A stretch of DNA of 46,125 bases from positions 1 to 46,125 of the forward strand of contig JAQUKV010000013.1 in the NCBI GenBank assembly GCA_028718905.1, in the 5' to 3' direction. The notes under the pieces are model-generated. The model was given only the letters and a program-made list of their open reading frames with translations. It ran no database searches and had not been told where the DNA came from. Positions within the stretch are counted from its first letter, which is position 1. Each line of letters opens with the position of its first letter. Below, piece after piece: positions 35,798 through 45,800 of this stretch. A program made the position numbers and the translations under genes. The DNA comes from Candidatus Peribacteraceae bacterium. GTDB lineage: Bacteria > Patescibacteriota > Gracilibacteria > Peribacterales > Peribacteraceae.

Positions 35798-35913
35798 CGG
35801 AGGTAATGAAGGTACGGGAGGTAAGGAAGGTGATTTGTTGTCCAATGATCAGTACCTTCAATACCTCCCAAACCTTTACAACCTTTGACTAGAACCAGCG
35901 GTGGATGCAGGAC

Positions 35914-35919
35914 TACAAT
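35914..35919 (+). promoter_or_regulatory. -10 box TACAAT of the 35928 gene
   Basis: TACAAT ends 8 nt before the ATG at 35928; no SD. Confidence 0.5.
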
Positions 35920-35927
35920 GCACCCGT

Positions 35928-36227
35928 ATGTCTTCTGCCTACGCCGATACCGATTTCCTCTATTTCGATACCGAGAAGCGCGCGGTGATCGGGCCTGTGG
36001 AGTGGACCAAGACGGGTAATGTCAAACCGTTGCAGAAACCCGGTATTCCCGAGGAGGGTCATGATCGCAGGCGGCGTGGCAAACCCCGCAAGGAGTACTA
36101 CATCTGGGGGACGTATCGTTCCCTGAAGCGGCTGTATAATCTGGAAGGAAAGAGTAAACGCGAAGAAAGCACGCAGACACTCGATGCGGCGATGGAGCGC
36201 GCTCTGCAGGAACCCTACTGGAACTGA
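35928..36227 (+). CDS. Small basic hypothetical protein
   Basis: This 99-residue soluble protein is rich in Arg, Lys and Glu (FLYFDTEKRAVIGPVEWTK, EEGHDRRRRGKPRKEYYIWG, RSLKRLYNLEGKSKREEST). It has a compact N-terminal beta-like part and a basic centre that could bind nucleic acid. No family is recognised. It converges with fbp, leaving 6 nt between them. Confidence 0.6.
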   Translation: MSSAYADTDFLYFDTEKRAVIGPVEWTKTGNVKPLQKPGIPEEGHDRRRRGKPRKEYYIWGTYRSLKRLYNLEGKSKREESTQTLDAAMERALQEPYWN

Positions 36228-36233
36228 TCAGCT

Positions 36234-37178
36234 TCAGGTTTTCGCGAGTGAGGCGCAGACACGCGCCACTTCATTCTTCGATCCGATGATGAGCGGGCAG
36301 CGCTGTCCCACAGCGGTGAGAGGGATATCGAGGATGTTCCGTGTTCCGTCCGATGCCTCTCCTCCCGCCTGATCGGCGAGGTAGGCGAAGGGCCCGCATT
36401 CAAAGGCATGTCTCAGCTTGCCCTCCGGATACTTTTTACTGGCGGGGAATGTAAAGATGCCCTGCCCTTTACTGAAGATGTGGTGCACGTCCGCCACGAG
36501 GCATCCCGAGTACCGCAGGGTCATCTGTTGGGCCATCCACGATTCCACCACCGCACGATATCCGTCGGTCTCGTCGATCCCGCGTAAATTTCCCGGACTG
36601 AAGTTCTTGGCGTTGTCGCCGATGCCCAGATGTTCCCGGAGCAGGATGAATTCGCCTACGTCGTTCAGCAGGAATTCGTGGACGCCGCCGCCCGTCGAGT
36701 AGATGAAGAGCGTGCGCGGGCCGTACAAAACATAGAGGGCGGCCACCTGTTCGCGGGGCGTATGCCCGATGATGTCCCTGCCTTCGTAAATCCCGAAGAT
36801 GGAACCGATGGCAAGATTGGCATCGACGAGGGAGGAGCCGTCCAGCGGGTCAAAGACCACGGAGTACGGCGCATCGGGCGAAAGCTCGATCACTTCGTCA
36901 TGCTCCTCGCAGGCGTAGGAGGATACGAGACGGTTCTCTTTCAGGTGTTCCTGAATGATACGGTCAGAGAGCATGTCCAGCTTCACCTGCTCCTCACCGA
37001 ACATGTTCACGGATCCGGCGAGACCGGCTTCCGTGGTCTTGATGGCGTAGCTGATGTATTTCGCCGCGCGCGAAATATCGTTGATGAGGTGACGGAGCTT
37101 GTCCGGCGCTTTCGAGACGTGAAAAAGGTGGCCGTTGAGGCTGCGTTGCTCGGCGGGGACGGAAGGGGAGGGGGTCAT
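36234..37178 (-). CDS. fbp: Fructose-1,6-bisphosphatase, class I
   Basis: From the ATG at 37178 the protein is 314 residues. It has the class I core: metal site DPLDGSSLVDANLAIGSIFG, upstream SYACEEHDEV, then RYSGCLVADVHHIFSKGQGIF and the phosphate-binding KLRHAFECGPFAYLADQAGG. It hydrolyses fructose-1,6-bisphosphate in gluconeogenesis. It starts 14 nt after the second gap gene on the same strand, so gap2 and fbp form an operon pointing to a sugar-building direction. The open frame before 37178 overlaps gap2 and is not used. Confidence 0.94.
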   Translation of the reverse strand: MTPSPSVPAEQRSLNGHLFHVSKAPDKLRHLINDISRAAKYISYAIKTTEAGLAGSVNMFGEEQVKLDMLSDRIIQEHLKENRLVSSYACEEHDEVIELSPDAPYSVVFDPLDGSSLVDANLAIGSIFGIYEGRDIIGHTPREQVAALYVLYGPRTLFIYSTGGGVHEFLLNDVGEFILLREHLGIGDNAKNFSPGNLRGIDETDGYRAVVESWMAQQMTLRYSGCLVADVHHIFSKGQGIFTFPASKKYPEGKLRHAFECGPFAYLADQAGGEASDGTRNILDIPLTAVGQRCPLIIGSKNEVARVCASLAKT

Positions 37179-37192
37179 GCAGGAAAGGGGGA

Positions 37193-38206
37193 TTACTGCA
37201 AAAGTTTGCCGATGGAAACGACTAATTCCGTTACGCGCATCGAGTAGCCCCATTCGTTGTCGTACCAGGCGAGCAGCTGAACGAGCGTTCCATCGATGAC
37301 ATTCGTGGAATCCAGATCCACGGTGCTCGAGTGCGGGTCGGTGAGGTAATCCGAAGAGACCAGCAATCCCTCTTCGACTGCCAGAATGCCTGTGAGATCG
37401 CCCTGCGCCGCCTCACGGAGCTGCCGGTGGATTTCCTCCACGGTGACGGGTGCCTTCATCTCGAGGACGAGGTAGGCGGCGGAAACGTCGGGGACGGGAA
37501 TGCGCAGCGCCATGCCGTCGAGCTTGCCTTTCAGATGCGGGAACACCTTGCCGACGGCTTTGGCCGCACCGGTTGTCGACGGGATAATGTTGAGTGACGC
37601 CGCGCGCGCGATGCGGAGTTTCGAGCTGTCCGTCGCGTTATCGAGCAGATTCTGGGAGCTCGTGTAGGAGTGGGTGGTGCACATGAGACCGCGCCTGATG
37701 CCCTTCCACGTATCCAGAACCTTGATGACGGGAGCGATGCAATTGGTCGTGCAGGAGGCGGCGCTCACGATCGGCAGCGCGCTCTTCAGCAGCTCATCGT
37801 TCACGCCACGCACGATCATGGGGGTATCGTCTTTCGGGGGGGCGGTGATGACGACGGCTTTTGCGCCGGCAGAAAGGTGCGCCTGCGCCTTTTCGCGCGT
37901 GCGGAATTTACCCGTCGCTTCGACGACAATATCCACCGTAAGTTCCTTCCACGGGCATTTGGCCGGATCTTTTTCTTTGATCACACGAACAGGCTTCCCT
38001 TCAATCGTGAGATGCTCGCCATCGAGTTCCACGGGACGGTCGAATCGTCCGTGGAGGGTGTCGTACCTGAGGAGGTAGCGGCGCATCGCGGCGTCGCTGG
38101 AGGCGTTGATCGCCACGACTTCGACGTCATCCGAAAACCGCCCGAGCAGCTGGCGGTGGACGACTCTTCCGATCCGTCCGTATCCATTGATGGCTACTCT
38201 CAACAT
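37193..38206 (-). CDS. gap2: Glyceraldehyde-3-phosphate dehydrogenase, probably NADP type
   Basis: This 337-residue protein has INGYGRIGRVVHRQL and the specificity loop AINASSDAAMR (Ala-Ser instead of the acidic residue in the other copy), which in this family goes with NADP use. The catalytic site is SAASCTTNCIAP and the end WYDNEWGYSMRV. A gluconeogenic or NADPH-balancing enzyme is likely, supported by the downstream fbp. A TATCAT box (38213-38218) ends 6 nt before the ATG. Confidence 0.93.
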   Translation of the reverse strand: MLRVAINGYGRIGRVVHRQLLGRFSDDVEVVAINASSDAAMRRYLLRYDTLHGRFDRPVELDGEHLTIEGKPVRVIKEKDPAKCPWKELTVDIVVEATGKFRTREKAQAHLSAGAKAVVITAPPKDDTPMIVRGVNDELLKSALPIVSAASCTTNCIAPVIKVLDTWKGIRRGLMCTTHSYTSSQNLLDNATDSSKLRIARAASLNIIPSTTGAAKAVGKVFPHLKGKLDGMALRIPVPDVSAAYLVLEMKAPVTVEEIHRQLREAAQGDLTGILAVEEGLLVSSDYLTDPHSSTVDLDSTNVIDGTLVQLLAWYDNEWGYSMRVTELVVSIGKLLQ

Positions 38207-38212
38207 AGAGGC

Positions 38213-38218
38213 ATGATA
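38213..38218 (-). promoter_or_regulatory. -10 box TATCAT of gap2-fbp
   Basis: Minus-strand TATCAT ending 6 nt before the gap2 ATG. Confidence 0.5.
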
Positions 38219-38235
38219 GAAAGTTTTTGGAGGAA

Positions 38236-38262
38236 TGCAATGAAAGCGAAGAAAGCGAGGAT
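38236..38262. repeat. AAAGCGAAG repeat after mraY (a related copy lies before it)
   Basis: ATGAAAGCGAAGAAAGCGAG here resembles CTGGAAAGCGAAGGAAGCGA at 39453-39472, whose inverted partner (GCTTTCTTTGCTTTCATGC, GCCTCGCTTTCC) follows at 39482-39515. mraY is thus bracketed by the same repeat type. Confidence 0.6.
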
Positions 38263-38339
38263 TATGAACGAATCTTCACAAGAAGATATCATCTTATTTC
38301 TTTCTTTCTTTCCTTGATTGCATGAATTTCCTCCACGCA

Positions 38340-39398
38340 TCAGCCGAACATTCCGACGAAAATACCCAGCATCGCGAAGAAGATGCCGATGATCCATAGT
38401 CGCATCGTCACCTTGCTCTCGCCCCACTCCAGAGCCTCGAAGTGATGGTGGATGGGTGCGGCGAGAAAGACCTTCTTGCCGTGTCGGAGTTTTTTGCTCG
38501 TCAGTTGAATGATGACGGAGAGCATTTCAATCAGAAACACGAACCCGATGAGCGGAAGTACCAGCACCTGATCGATCATGAGGGCGATCACGCCCAGCAT
38601 GCCGCCAAGTGCAAGCGCGCCGGTATCGCCCATGAAGAAAAGCGCCGGCGGGACGTTATGCCACAGGAATGCGGCGGTGGCACCTGCAGAAACGGCGCAG
38701 AAGGCGGCGAGGACGGTGAGGCCTTTGAGGTACGCCAGAAAGGCGAATGCCAGGAATGCGATCGTGAGTAACCCACCCGCGAGACCATCCAGTCCGTCGG
38801 TGACATTCACCGCGTTCGCCGTACCGACGATGATGAAAATGAAGAGAGGAATGTACCACCCGCCGAGGAGCACAGGGCCGATGTACGGAATGTGAATGGA
38901 GTCGTACCCCAATTTATAGTAGAACCAGAGACCGCCGGCTGCGGAGAGGAGGAGCAGGGTCAGGAGTTTCGGGAGCCAGTCTAAGCCGCGTTTCTTGCCG
39001 ATGCAGCAGATGTTCAGATAATCATCGAGTGCTCCCAAAAGTCCGAACGAAACCAGCATGAAGAGCGGCAGGTACACCTGACCTCGCTGGAGAATGGACT
39101 GCTCGACGACTCCGAAGAGCGAGAGGAGTCGCGAGAGGAGTGCGGTCAGCAGGATGGAGCCCCAGATGAGCACTCCGCCCATGGTCGGCGTTCCCGCCTT
39201 CTTGGCGTGAAAGCGCTGGAAAATCGGGGCGATCCGGCCGTCGACCGTTTCACTCCTCAGTTGCTTGCCCATCTTGAAGTGCAGCAAAAATCTGAGGTAC
39301 CACGGGGTGCCCGCGATGCCGAGCACGAAGGCGAGCAGCGCATAGAGCAGAATTGCAATGAGAGGAATGTCGGGCCGGACAGGGATGAAGGAATCCAT
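38340..39398 (-). CDS. mraY: Phospho-N-acetylmuramoyl-pentapeptide transferase MraY
   Basis: This 352-residue polytopic protein (about ten membrane helices) contains the diagnostic KKAGTPTMGGVLIWG, the DDYLN loop, NAVNVTDGLDGLAGG with catalytic Asp residues, and PIHHHFEALEWGE near the end. It makes lipid I for peptidoglycan, showing the cell has a murein pathway. A TACACT box (39408-39413) ends 9 nt before the ATG. Confidence 0.95.
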   Translation of the reverse strand: MDSFIPVRPDIPLIAILLYALLAFVLGIAGTPWYLRFLLHFKMGKQLRSETVDGRIAPIFQRFHAKKAGTPTMGGVLIWGSILLTALLSRLLSLFGVVEQSILQRGQVYLPLFMLVSFGLLGALDDYLNICCIGKKRGLDWLPKLLTLLLLSAAGGLWFYYKLGYDSIHIPYIGPVLLGGWYIPLFIFIIVGTANAVNVTDGLDGLAGGLLTIAFLAFAFLAYLKGLTVLAAFCAVSAGATAAFLWHNVPPALFFMGDTGALALGGMLGVIALMIDQVLVLPLIGFVFLIEMLSVIIQLTSKKLRHGKKVFLAAPIHHHFEALEWGESKVTMRLWIIGIFFAMLGIFVGMFG

Positions 39399-39407
39399 GT
39401 GAGGGAG

Positions 39408-39413
39408 AGTGTA
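39408..39413 (-). promoter_or_regulatory. -10 box TACACT of mraY
   Basis: Minus-strand TACACT ending 9 nt before the ATG; no SD. Confidence 0.5.
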
Positions 39414-39452
39414 TCAGGATTGGGAACGGAGGAGTATTCCTGGTGTCGGGCA

Positions 39453-39515
39453 AGCTGGAAAGCGAAGGAAGCGAGGATCGTTGCTTTCTTTGCTTTCATG
39501 CATTGCCTCGCTTTC
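39453..39515. repeat. AAAGCGAAGGAAGCGAGG inverted repeat between dnaB and mraY
   Basis: GAAAGCGAAGGAAGCGAGG (39456-39474) pairs imperfectly with CCTCGCTTTCC-type sequence at 39505-39515 and with GCTTTCTTTGCTTTC at 39482-39496. It is related to the element at 38236-38262 on the other side of mraY. Confidence 0.6.
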
Positions 39516-39522
39516 CTGTGCT

Positions 39523-40881
39523 CTATGCCGAATGGACTTTATCGATGTCGTAGAACCGCATCTGCTCCTTTTTGAACAGGAGCTCGACGCGCCCGATGGG
39601 GCCGTTTCTGTGCTTGCGGATGTAGATATCCGTCACGCCGGGGCGATCGCTGTCTTCTTCGTAGTAATCCTCGCGGTACATCATCAGCACGACATCGGCA
39701 TCCTGTTCAATACTGCCCGAGTCGCGCAGATCGGAGAGCTGGGGTATGTTGCCCGGGCGCGTTTCAACGGCGCGCGAGAGCTGCGAAAGGGCGACAATCG
39801 GCACGTGGAGTTCGCGGCCGAGTTGTTTGAGCGCACGCGAGATTTCCGAGATCTCCTGCACGCGGTTGCCGGCATAACTGGCATTCCCCGTACTCATGAG
39901 CTGCAGGTAATCGATGATGAGCAAGTCGAGGCCGTTCTCCATCTGAAGCCTGCGGGCCTTGGCACGGAGTTCCGGAATGGTGGAGGCAACGGAGTCGTCG
40001 ATGAAGATGTTGGCTTTGTTGAGTTCGTCCATGATCGGCCCCATGTTCTGAAAGTCGTTTTCGTCCAGCTTGCCGCGCTGGAGCTTCCACGAATCAACGC
40101 CCAGCATGGAGGCGAACAGGCGGTCCACCAGCTGCTCCTTGCTCATTTCGAGCGAGAAAATCCCCACGTTCTTTCGTCCGCGGATGGCGGCGTTTTGTGC
40201 CATGTTGAGGGCGAGGGAGGTCTTGCCCATGCTGGGGCGTGCCGCAATGACGATGAGGTCACTGGGCTGCAGGCCCGAGAGCTTCATGTCGAGAGACTTG
40301 TACCCCGTCGGCACACCTTTCACCGTCTCTTCATCCTGTGCCTCGTGCATTTCGGCGAAGCGCTCGTAGCGTGCCTCGAGCACGTCACGGATGTGGATGA
40401 ATTTGTCCTTCAAGTACATGTTCGAGATCTCGAAAACGGATTTCTCCACAAGATCCAGAAGCTCTGCCACCGGCCTGTCTTCTTCGTACCCGAGGCCGGA
40501 GATGCGTTGGCCGGCCGCGATGATGCGGCGGTGCACGGCTTTCGTCTTCACGATCTGGCCGTACTGGTAGACGTGCGATGAAGTGGGCACTTCGGAGGCG
40601 AGCTCGGCCAGAAATGAGCTGCCGCCGGCTTTCTGAATTCTGTCGTTGGCTGCGAGCTTGGTGGTGACCGTCACGAAATCAATGGGCTCGTGGCCCATGT
40701 AGAGTTCGTGAATGGCCTGGTAGATTTCGCGCAGCACCGGATCGTAGAAGTCCGGAGGCATGAGAAAATCACTCACCTTGATGATCGCTTCGGGGTCAAC
40801 GAGGAGCGCACCCAGAACGGTGCGTTCGGCTTCCACCGAGTGGGGTTGCGTTTCGACGGAGGCGGAAGGGTTCTGTACCAT
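39523..40881 (-). CDS. dnaB: Replicative DNA helicase DnaB
   Basis: This 452-residue protein has the N-terminal DnaB domain (SVEAERTVLGALLVDPEAI), the linker, and the RecA-like helicase domain. The latter has Walker A ARPSMGKTSLALN, FSLEMSKEQLVDRL, the Walker B region LLIIDYLQLMS and DLRDSGSIEQDADVVLMMYRED. It unwinds DNA at the fork. A possible loader (DUF721) is at 28839. No intein interrupts the Walker region. Confidence 0.96.
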   Translation of the reverse strand: MVQNPSASVETQPHSVEAERTVLGALLVDPEAIIKVSDFLMPPDFYDPVLREIYQAIHELYMGHEPIDFVTVTTKLAANDRIQKAGGSSFLAELASEVPTSSHVYQYGQIVKTKAVHRRIIAAGQRISGLGYEEDRPVAELLDLVEKSVFEISNMYLKDKFIHIRDVLEARYERFAEMHEAQDEETVKGVPTGYKSLDMKLSGLQPSDLIVIAARPSMGKTSLALNMAQNAAIRGRKNVGIFSLEMSKEQLVDRLFASMLGVDSWKLQRGKLDENDFQNMGPIMDELNKANIFIDDSVASTIPELRAKARRLQMENGLDLLIIDYLQLMSTGNASYAGNRVQEISEISRALKQLGRELHVPIVALSQLSRAVETRPGNIPQLSDLRDSGSIEQDADVVLMMYREDYYEEDSDRPGVTDIYIRKHRNGPIGRVELLFKKEQMRFYDIDKVHSA

Positions 40882-40890
40882 GAGACTGGG

Positions 40891-40896
40891 ATTGTA
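40891..40896 (-). promoter_or_regulatory. -10 box TACAAT of dnaB
   Basis: Minus-strand TACAAT, 9 nt before the ATG, with TTGCCC 16 nt further upstream as a possible -35. Confidence 0.6.
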
Positions 40897-40991
40897 GTGT
40901 CCGCGGGTTTTCGGGCAATCAAACCCGCTTGAAGCCTGATCAAAATGACATCCCTTGTGCGTGGAAAATGTGGATGGGATGTGGAAAGTCC

Positions 40992-41519
40992 TTACAGCCC
41001 GTTTTCGCGGGCGTAGCGGAGTACAGCAAATGCACTCATCGTATGGATGGTGGAACTTCCCAGAACACGTTGAATTGCCTCATCTACAGTCATTTCGTGG
41101 ACTTCTATAAGCTCGTTTTTGTCTTGTGGAAGCGGAGAAGGCTTGAGCTCCCTTGCGATGAACAGGTGATTCTCCTGTTCCAAAATCTCTGAGTGCCGAC
41201 AGCTGCAGTAGAATTCAATATGGTCAGCTGCAAAGCCGGTTTCTTCACGCAATTCTCGTTGAGCGGCGACGAGCGGCTCTTGTTCCTTGTCCATTTTTCC
41301 GCTGGGGACCATCCAAATATAGTCGTGATAAAAAGGTCGAAATTCGCGAATCATAAGGATAGTTTCACTTTCCGTGAAAGCCAAAATATGGACGCTGTCG
41401 CACCGGTAGGCACGTGCAGTTTTTTTGATGCGTCCATCGGGCAAGGAAGCCGCTTCCTTGATGATTCGCCATCCGTGTCCTGCGTAGAGTTCCTGTGATG
41501 AAAAGGGAGGATCGACCAT
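40992..41519 (-). CDS. Nudix hydrolase (ADP-ribose pyrophosphatase-like)
   Basis: I start at the ATG at 41519, since a perfect TATACT (41529-41534) ends 9 nt upstream; the frame is open into recA but not coding there. The 175-residue protein has a Nudix box GKMDKEQEPLVAAQRELREETGF. Compared with Gx5Ex7REUxEExGU, the first Glu is Gln (or shifted by one), while the REL-REE core that binds metal is intact. It resembles NUDT5/ADP-ribose pyrophosphatases (FRPFYHDYIWMVPSG). It cleaves nucleoside diphosphates linked to another moiety. Confidence 0.85.
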   Translation of the reverse strand: MVDPPFSSQELYAGHGWRIIKEAASLPDGRIKKTARAYRCDSVHILAFTESETILMIREFRPFYHDYIWMVPSGKMDKEQEPLVAAQRELREETGFAADHIEFYCSCRHSEILEQENHLFIARELKPSPLPQDKNELIEVHEMTVDEAIQRVLGSSTIHTMSAFAVLRYARENGL

Positions 41520-41528
41520 GCGATCCTC

Positions 41529-41534
41529 AGTATA
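41529..41534 (-). promoter_or_regulatory. -10 box TATACT of the Nudix gene
   Basis: Minus-strand TATACT ending 9 nt before the ATG at 41519. Confidence 0.55.
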
Positions 41535-41552
41535 GGCCTTCTCATCCGGAAT

Positions 41553-41584
41553 CTGCAGCGGAAGATCGCGATCTTCCGCTGCAG
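41553..41584. repeat. Perfect 32-bp palindrome between recA and the Nudix gene
   Basis: Left arm CTGCAGCGGAAGATCG (41553-41568) is followed directly by its reverse complement (41569-41584). It begins 9 nt after the recA stop. No T-run follows, so it may be a transcription-factor site, an RNA-stabilising 3' hairpin or a cruciform. Confidence 0.85.
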
Positions 41585-41592
41585 GTGAATCG

Positions 41593-42657
41593 TCATTCGA
41601 TCTCCGCTGCTTTTCGCACCTCCTTCTCCAGTTGTTCCGTGAGCTTGGGATGTGCGACCAGATTGAGGCAGGCCGTTGCGCGGCCCTGTCCGAGCGCTTC
41701 TTCGCTGTAGCGGAAGTGCGTGCCCGACTTTTCAACGAGGCCGTACTTCACGCCGAGATCCAGTAAATCTCCCTCGCGATTGATCCCTTTGGCGTAGAGA
41801 ATGTCGAATTCGGCCTGCCGGAAGGGCGGGGCGATCTTGTTCTTCACGACTTTGACGCGCGTACGGTTGCCGACAATCTCCTGATCGCCTTCACCTTTTT
41901 CAAGGATCTTGTCGATCCGGCGCACGTCCAAACGGACGGATGCGTAGAACTTGAGGGCGTTGCCGCCCGTGGTGGTCTCGGGGTTGCCGAACATCACGCC
42001 GATCTTCATGCGGATCTGGTTGATGAAGATGATGGAGCAGTTCGTCTTGCTGACGATCGCCGTCAGTTTGCGCAGTGCCTGGCTCATCAGCCGTGCCTGC
42101 AGACCCATATGGCTGTCACCCATCATGCCTTCGATTTCCGCACGGGGCGTCAGGGCGGCTACCGAATCCACGACGATCAGATCGATGCCGCCGGAGCGGA
42201 CAAGCGTTTCGGTGATTTCGAGCGCCTGTTCGCCGTCATCCGGTTGTGACACGAGCAGCGAGTCGATATCGACGCCGATCTTCTTTGCGTACTGCACATC
42301 CAGTGCGTGCTCGGCATCAATGAAGGCGGTCTTGCCTTTACGTTTCTGTGCCTGTGCAATGATGTGCAGTGCGAGGGTGGTTTTGCCGGAGGATTCGGGA
42401 CCGTAGATTTCGATCACGCGGCCGCGGGGAATACCGCCGCCCAGTGCGATGTCGAGAGAAACCGCCCCCGAGGGGATACACTCGATTTTCACAATATGAT
42501 CATCACCCATGCGCATGATGGCACCGGCGCCGTACTGTTTTTCAATCTGTGCGAGTGCGGCATTGAGTGCCTCCTCCTTGGGATTTTTGGTCGGGATGCT
42601 CGTCGTGTTCTTCGTCGGGGAGATCATATCGGCTTTGGAAGTGGATGCTTTTGCCAT
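41593..42657 (-). CDS. recA: Recombinase RecA
   Basis: This 354-residue protein has an N-terminal Ser/Thr/Lys-rich extension, then [10 protein letters not shown], Walker [45 protein letters not shown] and Walker [11 protein letters not shown]. The L1/L2 loop region [15 protein letters not shown] and [20 protein letters not shown] follows. It drives strand exchange and LexA-type induction. No intein is present. The upstream region lacks the TANNNT box seen in other genes, and I see no clear LexA site. Confidence 0.97.
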   Translation of the reverse strand: MAKASTSKADMISPTKNTTSIPTKNPKEEALNAALAQIEKQYGAGAIMRMGDDHIVKIECIPSGAVSLDIALGGGIPRGRVIEIYGPESSGKTTLALHIIAQAQKRKGKTAFIDAEHALDVQYAKKIGVDIDSLLVSQPDDGEQALEITETLVRSGGIDLIVVDSVAALTPRAEIEGMMGDSHMGLQARLMSQALRKLTAIVSKTNCSIIFINQIRMKIGVMFGNPETTTGGNALKFYASVRLDVRRIDKILEKGEGDQEIVGNRTRVKVVKNKIAPPFRQAEFDILYAKGINREGDLLDLGVKYGLVEKSGTHFRYSEEALGQGRATACLNLVAHPKLTEQLEKEVRKAAEIE

Positions 42658-42690
42658 GGTAGTGGAGTGGGGAAAAGGGAGAAAGGTTCA

Positions 42691-42710
42691 CCCTGAGCGG
42701 AGTCGAAGGG
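42691..42710. repeat. Dispersed palindrome CCCTGAGCGGAGTCGAAGGG
   Basis: Same family as 12425-12444, 32604-32623 and 32997-33016; it lies upstream of recA in the gap to the SLH gene. The rest of 42658-42806 is AT-richer, with a GTACACC...GGTGTA inverted pair. Confidence 0.75.
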
Positions 42711-42806
42711 TGTAAATCCGTACACCAAGGTATCTCTCGGGAATCTCATTCTCAACAAGATCTGCTTGCAGATTAATGAAAATTTGTTGGTGTATGAAAG
42801 TACACC

Positions 42807-45800
42807 TTATTTGGATAACTCTTTGGCGAGGGCAATGATCTTCGCAACCTCCGCACGGTTGATGGGTGCATCGGGACGGAAAATCCCGAGGGGATTTCCT
42901 GAGGCATCAAGATCACCGGAAACCAGTTCGAGGTACGTTGCCATGGCGATGGCCCGCGCATACGGATGAGAAGAGGGGACATCCGTATAGGACGTCTCGG
43001 CTTTCGGACCGGTCGGTATCCCCAGCACCTCAAGGAGCGTCTGGATCACTGCCCCTCGCGTCGCCGGCTTGTTCACATCAAGGGATGGAGCGAACACCGA
43101 GAGCTGCAAAGACTCGGCCGTGGCGACGTAGGCTGCCGCCCAGGTAGCTTTGGCGGTACCATTGCGCGGAGGGGGTAGGCCCCGGAGATCGAACGCCTGA
43201 TCGGAAGCCTGCAGGGCCATCTTCAGCACCTCGGCGTACGTAATGGGATTCTCGACGCCGAATTCCCCTTTGAGTTTGCCTGCGTCGTCCGCATAGCCCG
43301 TCGCGATCTTCTCTTCGATGACGTACGACACGTACGGCGCATACCACGCTGAGAGCGGCACGTCGGAATAGATGACAGGTTGCTCATCGATGGTGGCGAA
43401 CAGCAGGTCACGCCGCGCCGCGATGACTGCGGGAGAAGGACTGCTGAGTGGCTTGACGGTGGGGCTGGGGGCTTTGACTTCTTCAGCTGCCAGCTTCTCG
43501 CGCTCCGCTAAACGGTCTGCGAGGCGAGCGGCGTTCGCATCCTGTTCCGCCTTGAGCGCCTCCTGCTCCATCTTCAATGCAGCCTCCGTCGCGGCAGCGT
43601 GTTCCTGCTCCTGCTGCAAAGCCCGTGCATAGCGCTCCTCGCGGTGCAGTGCGAATATCTTCTGCAGTTCCTCCTGCTCCTTCTTACTCTGGGCGATAGT
43701 CGCTTCGTGTTTCGCGATCCGCTCCGCGATGCGGGCTTCCCGCTCCTTCGCGGCCTGTTCCTCCAGCTTCGCGTTCTTTGTCGCGGCGGCCAGGTCGCGG
43801 GCCTCTGCCTCCCGCTCCGCCAGCGTCTGCTGCTCGGTGAGCCGCCCGCGTTCGGCGAGGCGCTCTGCGCGGCGAGCGGCGTTCGCATCCTGCTCAACCT
43901 TGAGCGCCTCCTGCTCCATCTTCAACGCAGCCTGCGACGCGGCCAGCCGCTGTTCCTGCAGCGCAAGGGCTTTCGCGTAACGCTCCTCGCGGTGCAGTGC
44001 GAATTTTTTCTGCAGTTCCTCCTCCTCCTTCTCTGCCAGTGCGATAGCTGCTTCGTGCTTCGCGATACGCTCCGCGATGCGGGCTTCGCGCGCCTTCGCG
44101 GCCTGTTCCTCATCCATCTTCGTGTCTTCCTGCGCCGCAATCTGCTGGCTTTCCTGCCGGATTCCCTCGAAGCGGGCGAGAATCGTTGCGCGTGCCTGCG
44201 TGATGCGCCCCGTCATCTGCTCGGGACTGCCGCGCGTTCCGCCGGCTCCCCCTCCACCGGTTTCCGCTGCAGAGGAGGAAGCGGAAGTGGAGGAAGCGAG
44301 CGCAAGGGTTGCGGAATCGGTTCCCGTATCCGCACTGTCCTGCGCATCGGTGTAGGCGAGGGTGATCGTGGTGTCAGCGGGAGCCTCCAGATAGCCGTTA
44401 TCCGCCACGATTGCCGCGGTGTTCATCTGCGTGGCCATGAGCAGGGAACCGCGGAAGATGCCGGACGTATTCGTCGTCTCCGTCAGCGTCACGGCTTCAA
44501 AATCCCCCGTGCTTGCAGTGACCGTAACCGAGAGCGTATCCGCCGCCGTGCCCGAAAGGTTGGCATCCGCATCGGTGACGGTCACATAGAGCGTGTCGTC
44601 CGTCGCGAACGCGTCGTCTTGCGCGTAGGAGGCATCCGCCAGAAGCAGGGAGGAATGGGGGTGCGCGATCTTGCCGGTGCCTTCGTTCATCGTTCCGGCG
44701 TTCGCAATGGTTGCGTTGGTTGCCGTGAGTGTCGAGCTGCCGAGTGAAAGAGTTGCGTCGGCGTTGACCGTGAGCGCATGCGTCACCGTGGCATTGGTGC
44801 CGAGTGCGACGGTCGCCCCCGCGCCGCTGAGGACGAGATCGTAGTACGTCCAATCCTTGAGGGTGTAGGGCCCAGCGGTGCCGTCGTATTCCACGATGCC
44901 CGAGTTCGTGTCATTCGTGATGCCCGTCACCGTTTCACCACCTTGAAGCCGGAGTGTTCCCTCGTTGCTGAAGGATGCCCCCGTAACGACGAGCGTCTGT
45001 CCGTTCAAGTCCACGATGCTGGAACCGGCGAGCGTGAGGGCGGAGGTGACGGTGAGGGTGTCGAGAAGGTCAAAGGCGCCGCCGCCGCTCAGGGTGAGGG
45101 CGTACAGGCTGTTGCCGCCCGTATCGATCGCCTGGCTGCCTGCTCCCGTCAGTGTCACCGTGCCGTTGCCGTGGGTGAAGGTTCCCGGAAGGTACAGGCT
45201 GCCGCCCACCGAGAGATCTCCGGCGGAGACGATGTAGCTCCCCGAGACTGTGAGGGAGCCGTCGAGCGAGGTGGCAGCGGCCTGCGTGAGGGCGGCGCCC
45301 GGGAGGACCTGCACCGCGTGGAGTGACTGCGCGGTTGCGCCGGAGAGCGTACTGATCCCGCCGAAGGTGACGGTCGAGGTTCCGGGAACGATTGTCCCCA
45401 CGTCGGCGAGATCGAGGCGGCCGTCCATGATCGTCAGGGTCGAGGAGCCGAGGTTGAGGGTACCGGCATGATCGAGGACGAATTCCGCTCCTCCGGCGTA
45501 CTGCGTGTTTCCCGTTCCCTGCGTCACCGTCGCGTTATTGGTGAGGGTATTCCCGTTGGTGGTGGAGTCTGCGCCCAGAGCTCCTGCGGTGTCCATGTCA
45601 TAAAATCCTTTGATGACTGTGGAGGTAAGGGCTGAACCATTGGTGCCTGTGATGCCGAGCTCGGAAAACTTGCGCCATTTGCCTGTGTTAAACAAATACG
45701 TGTCTTCGGCGTCTGTGGTGAGGCGGTTTAAGTAGAAAGCTCCGTTGATGCGGCCGGGGAAGTAACAGCTCGGACCATCTCCGTTTCTACCAACCCGAAA

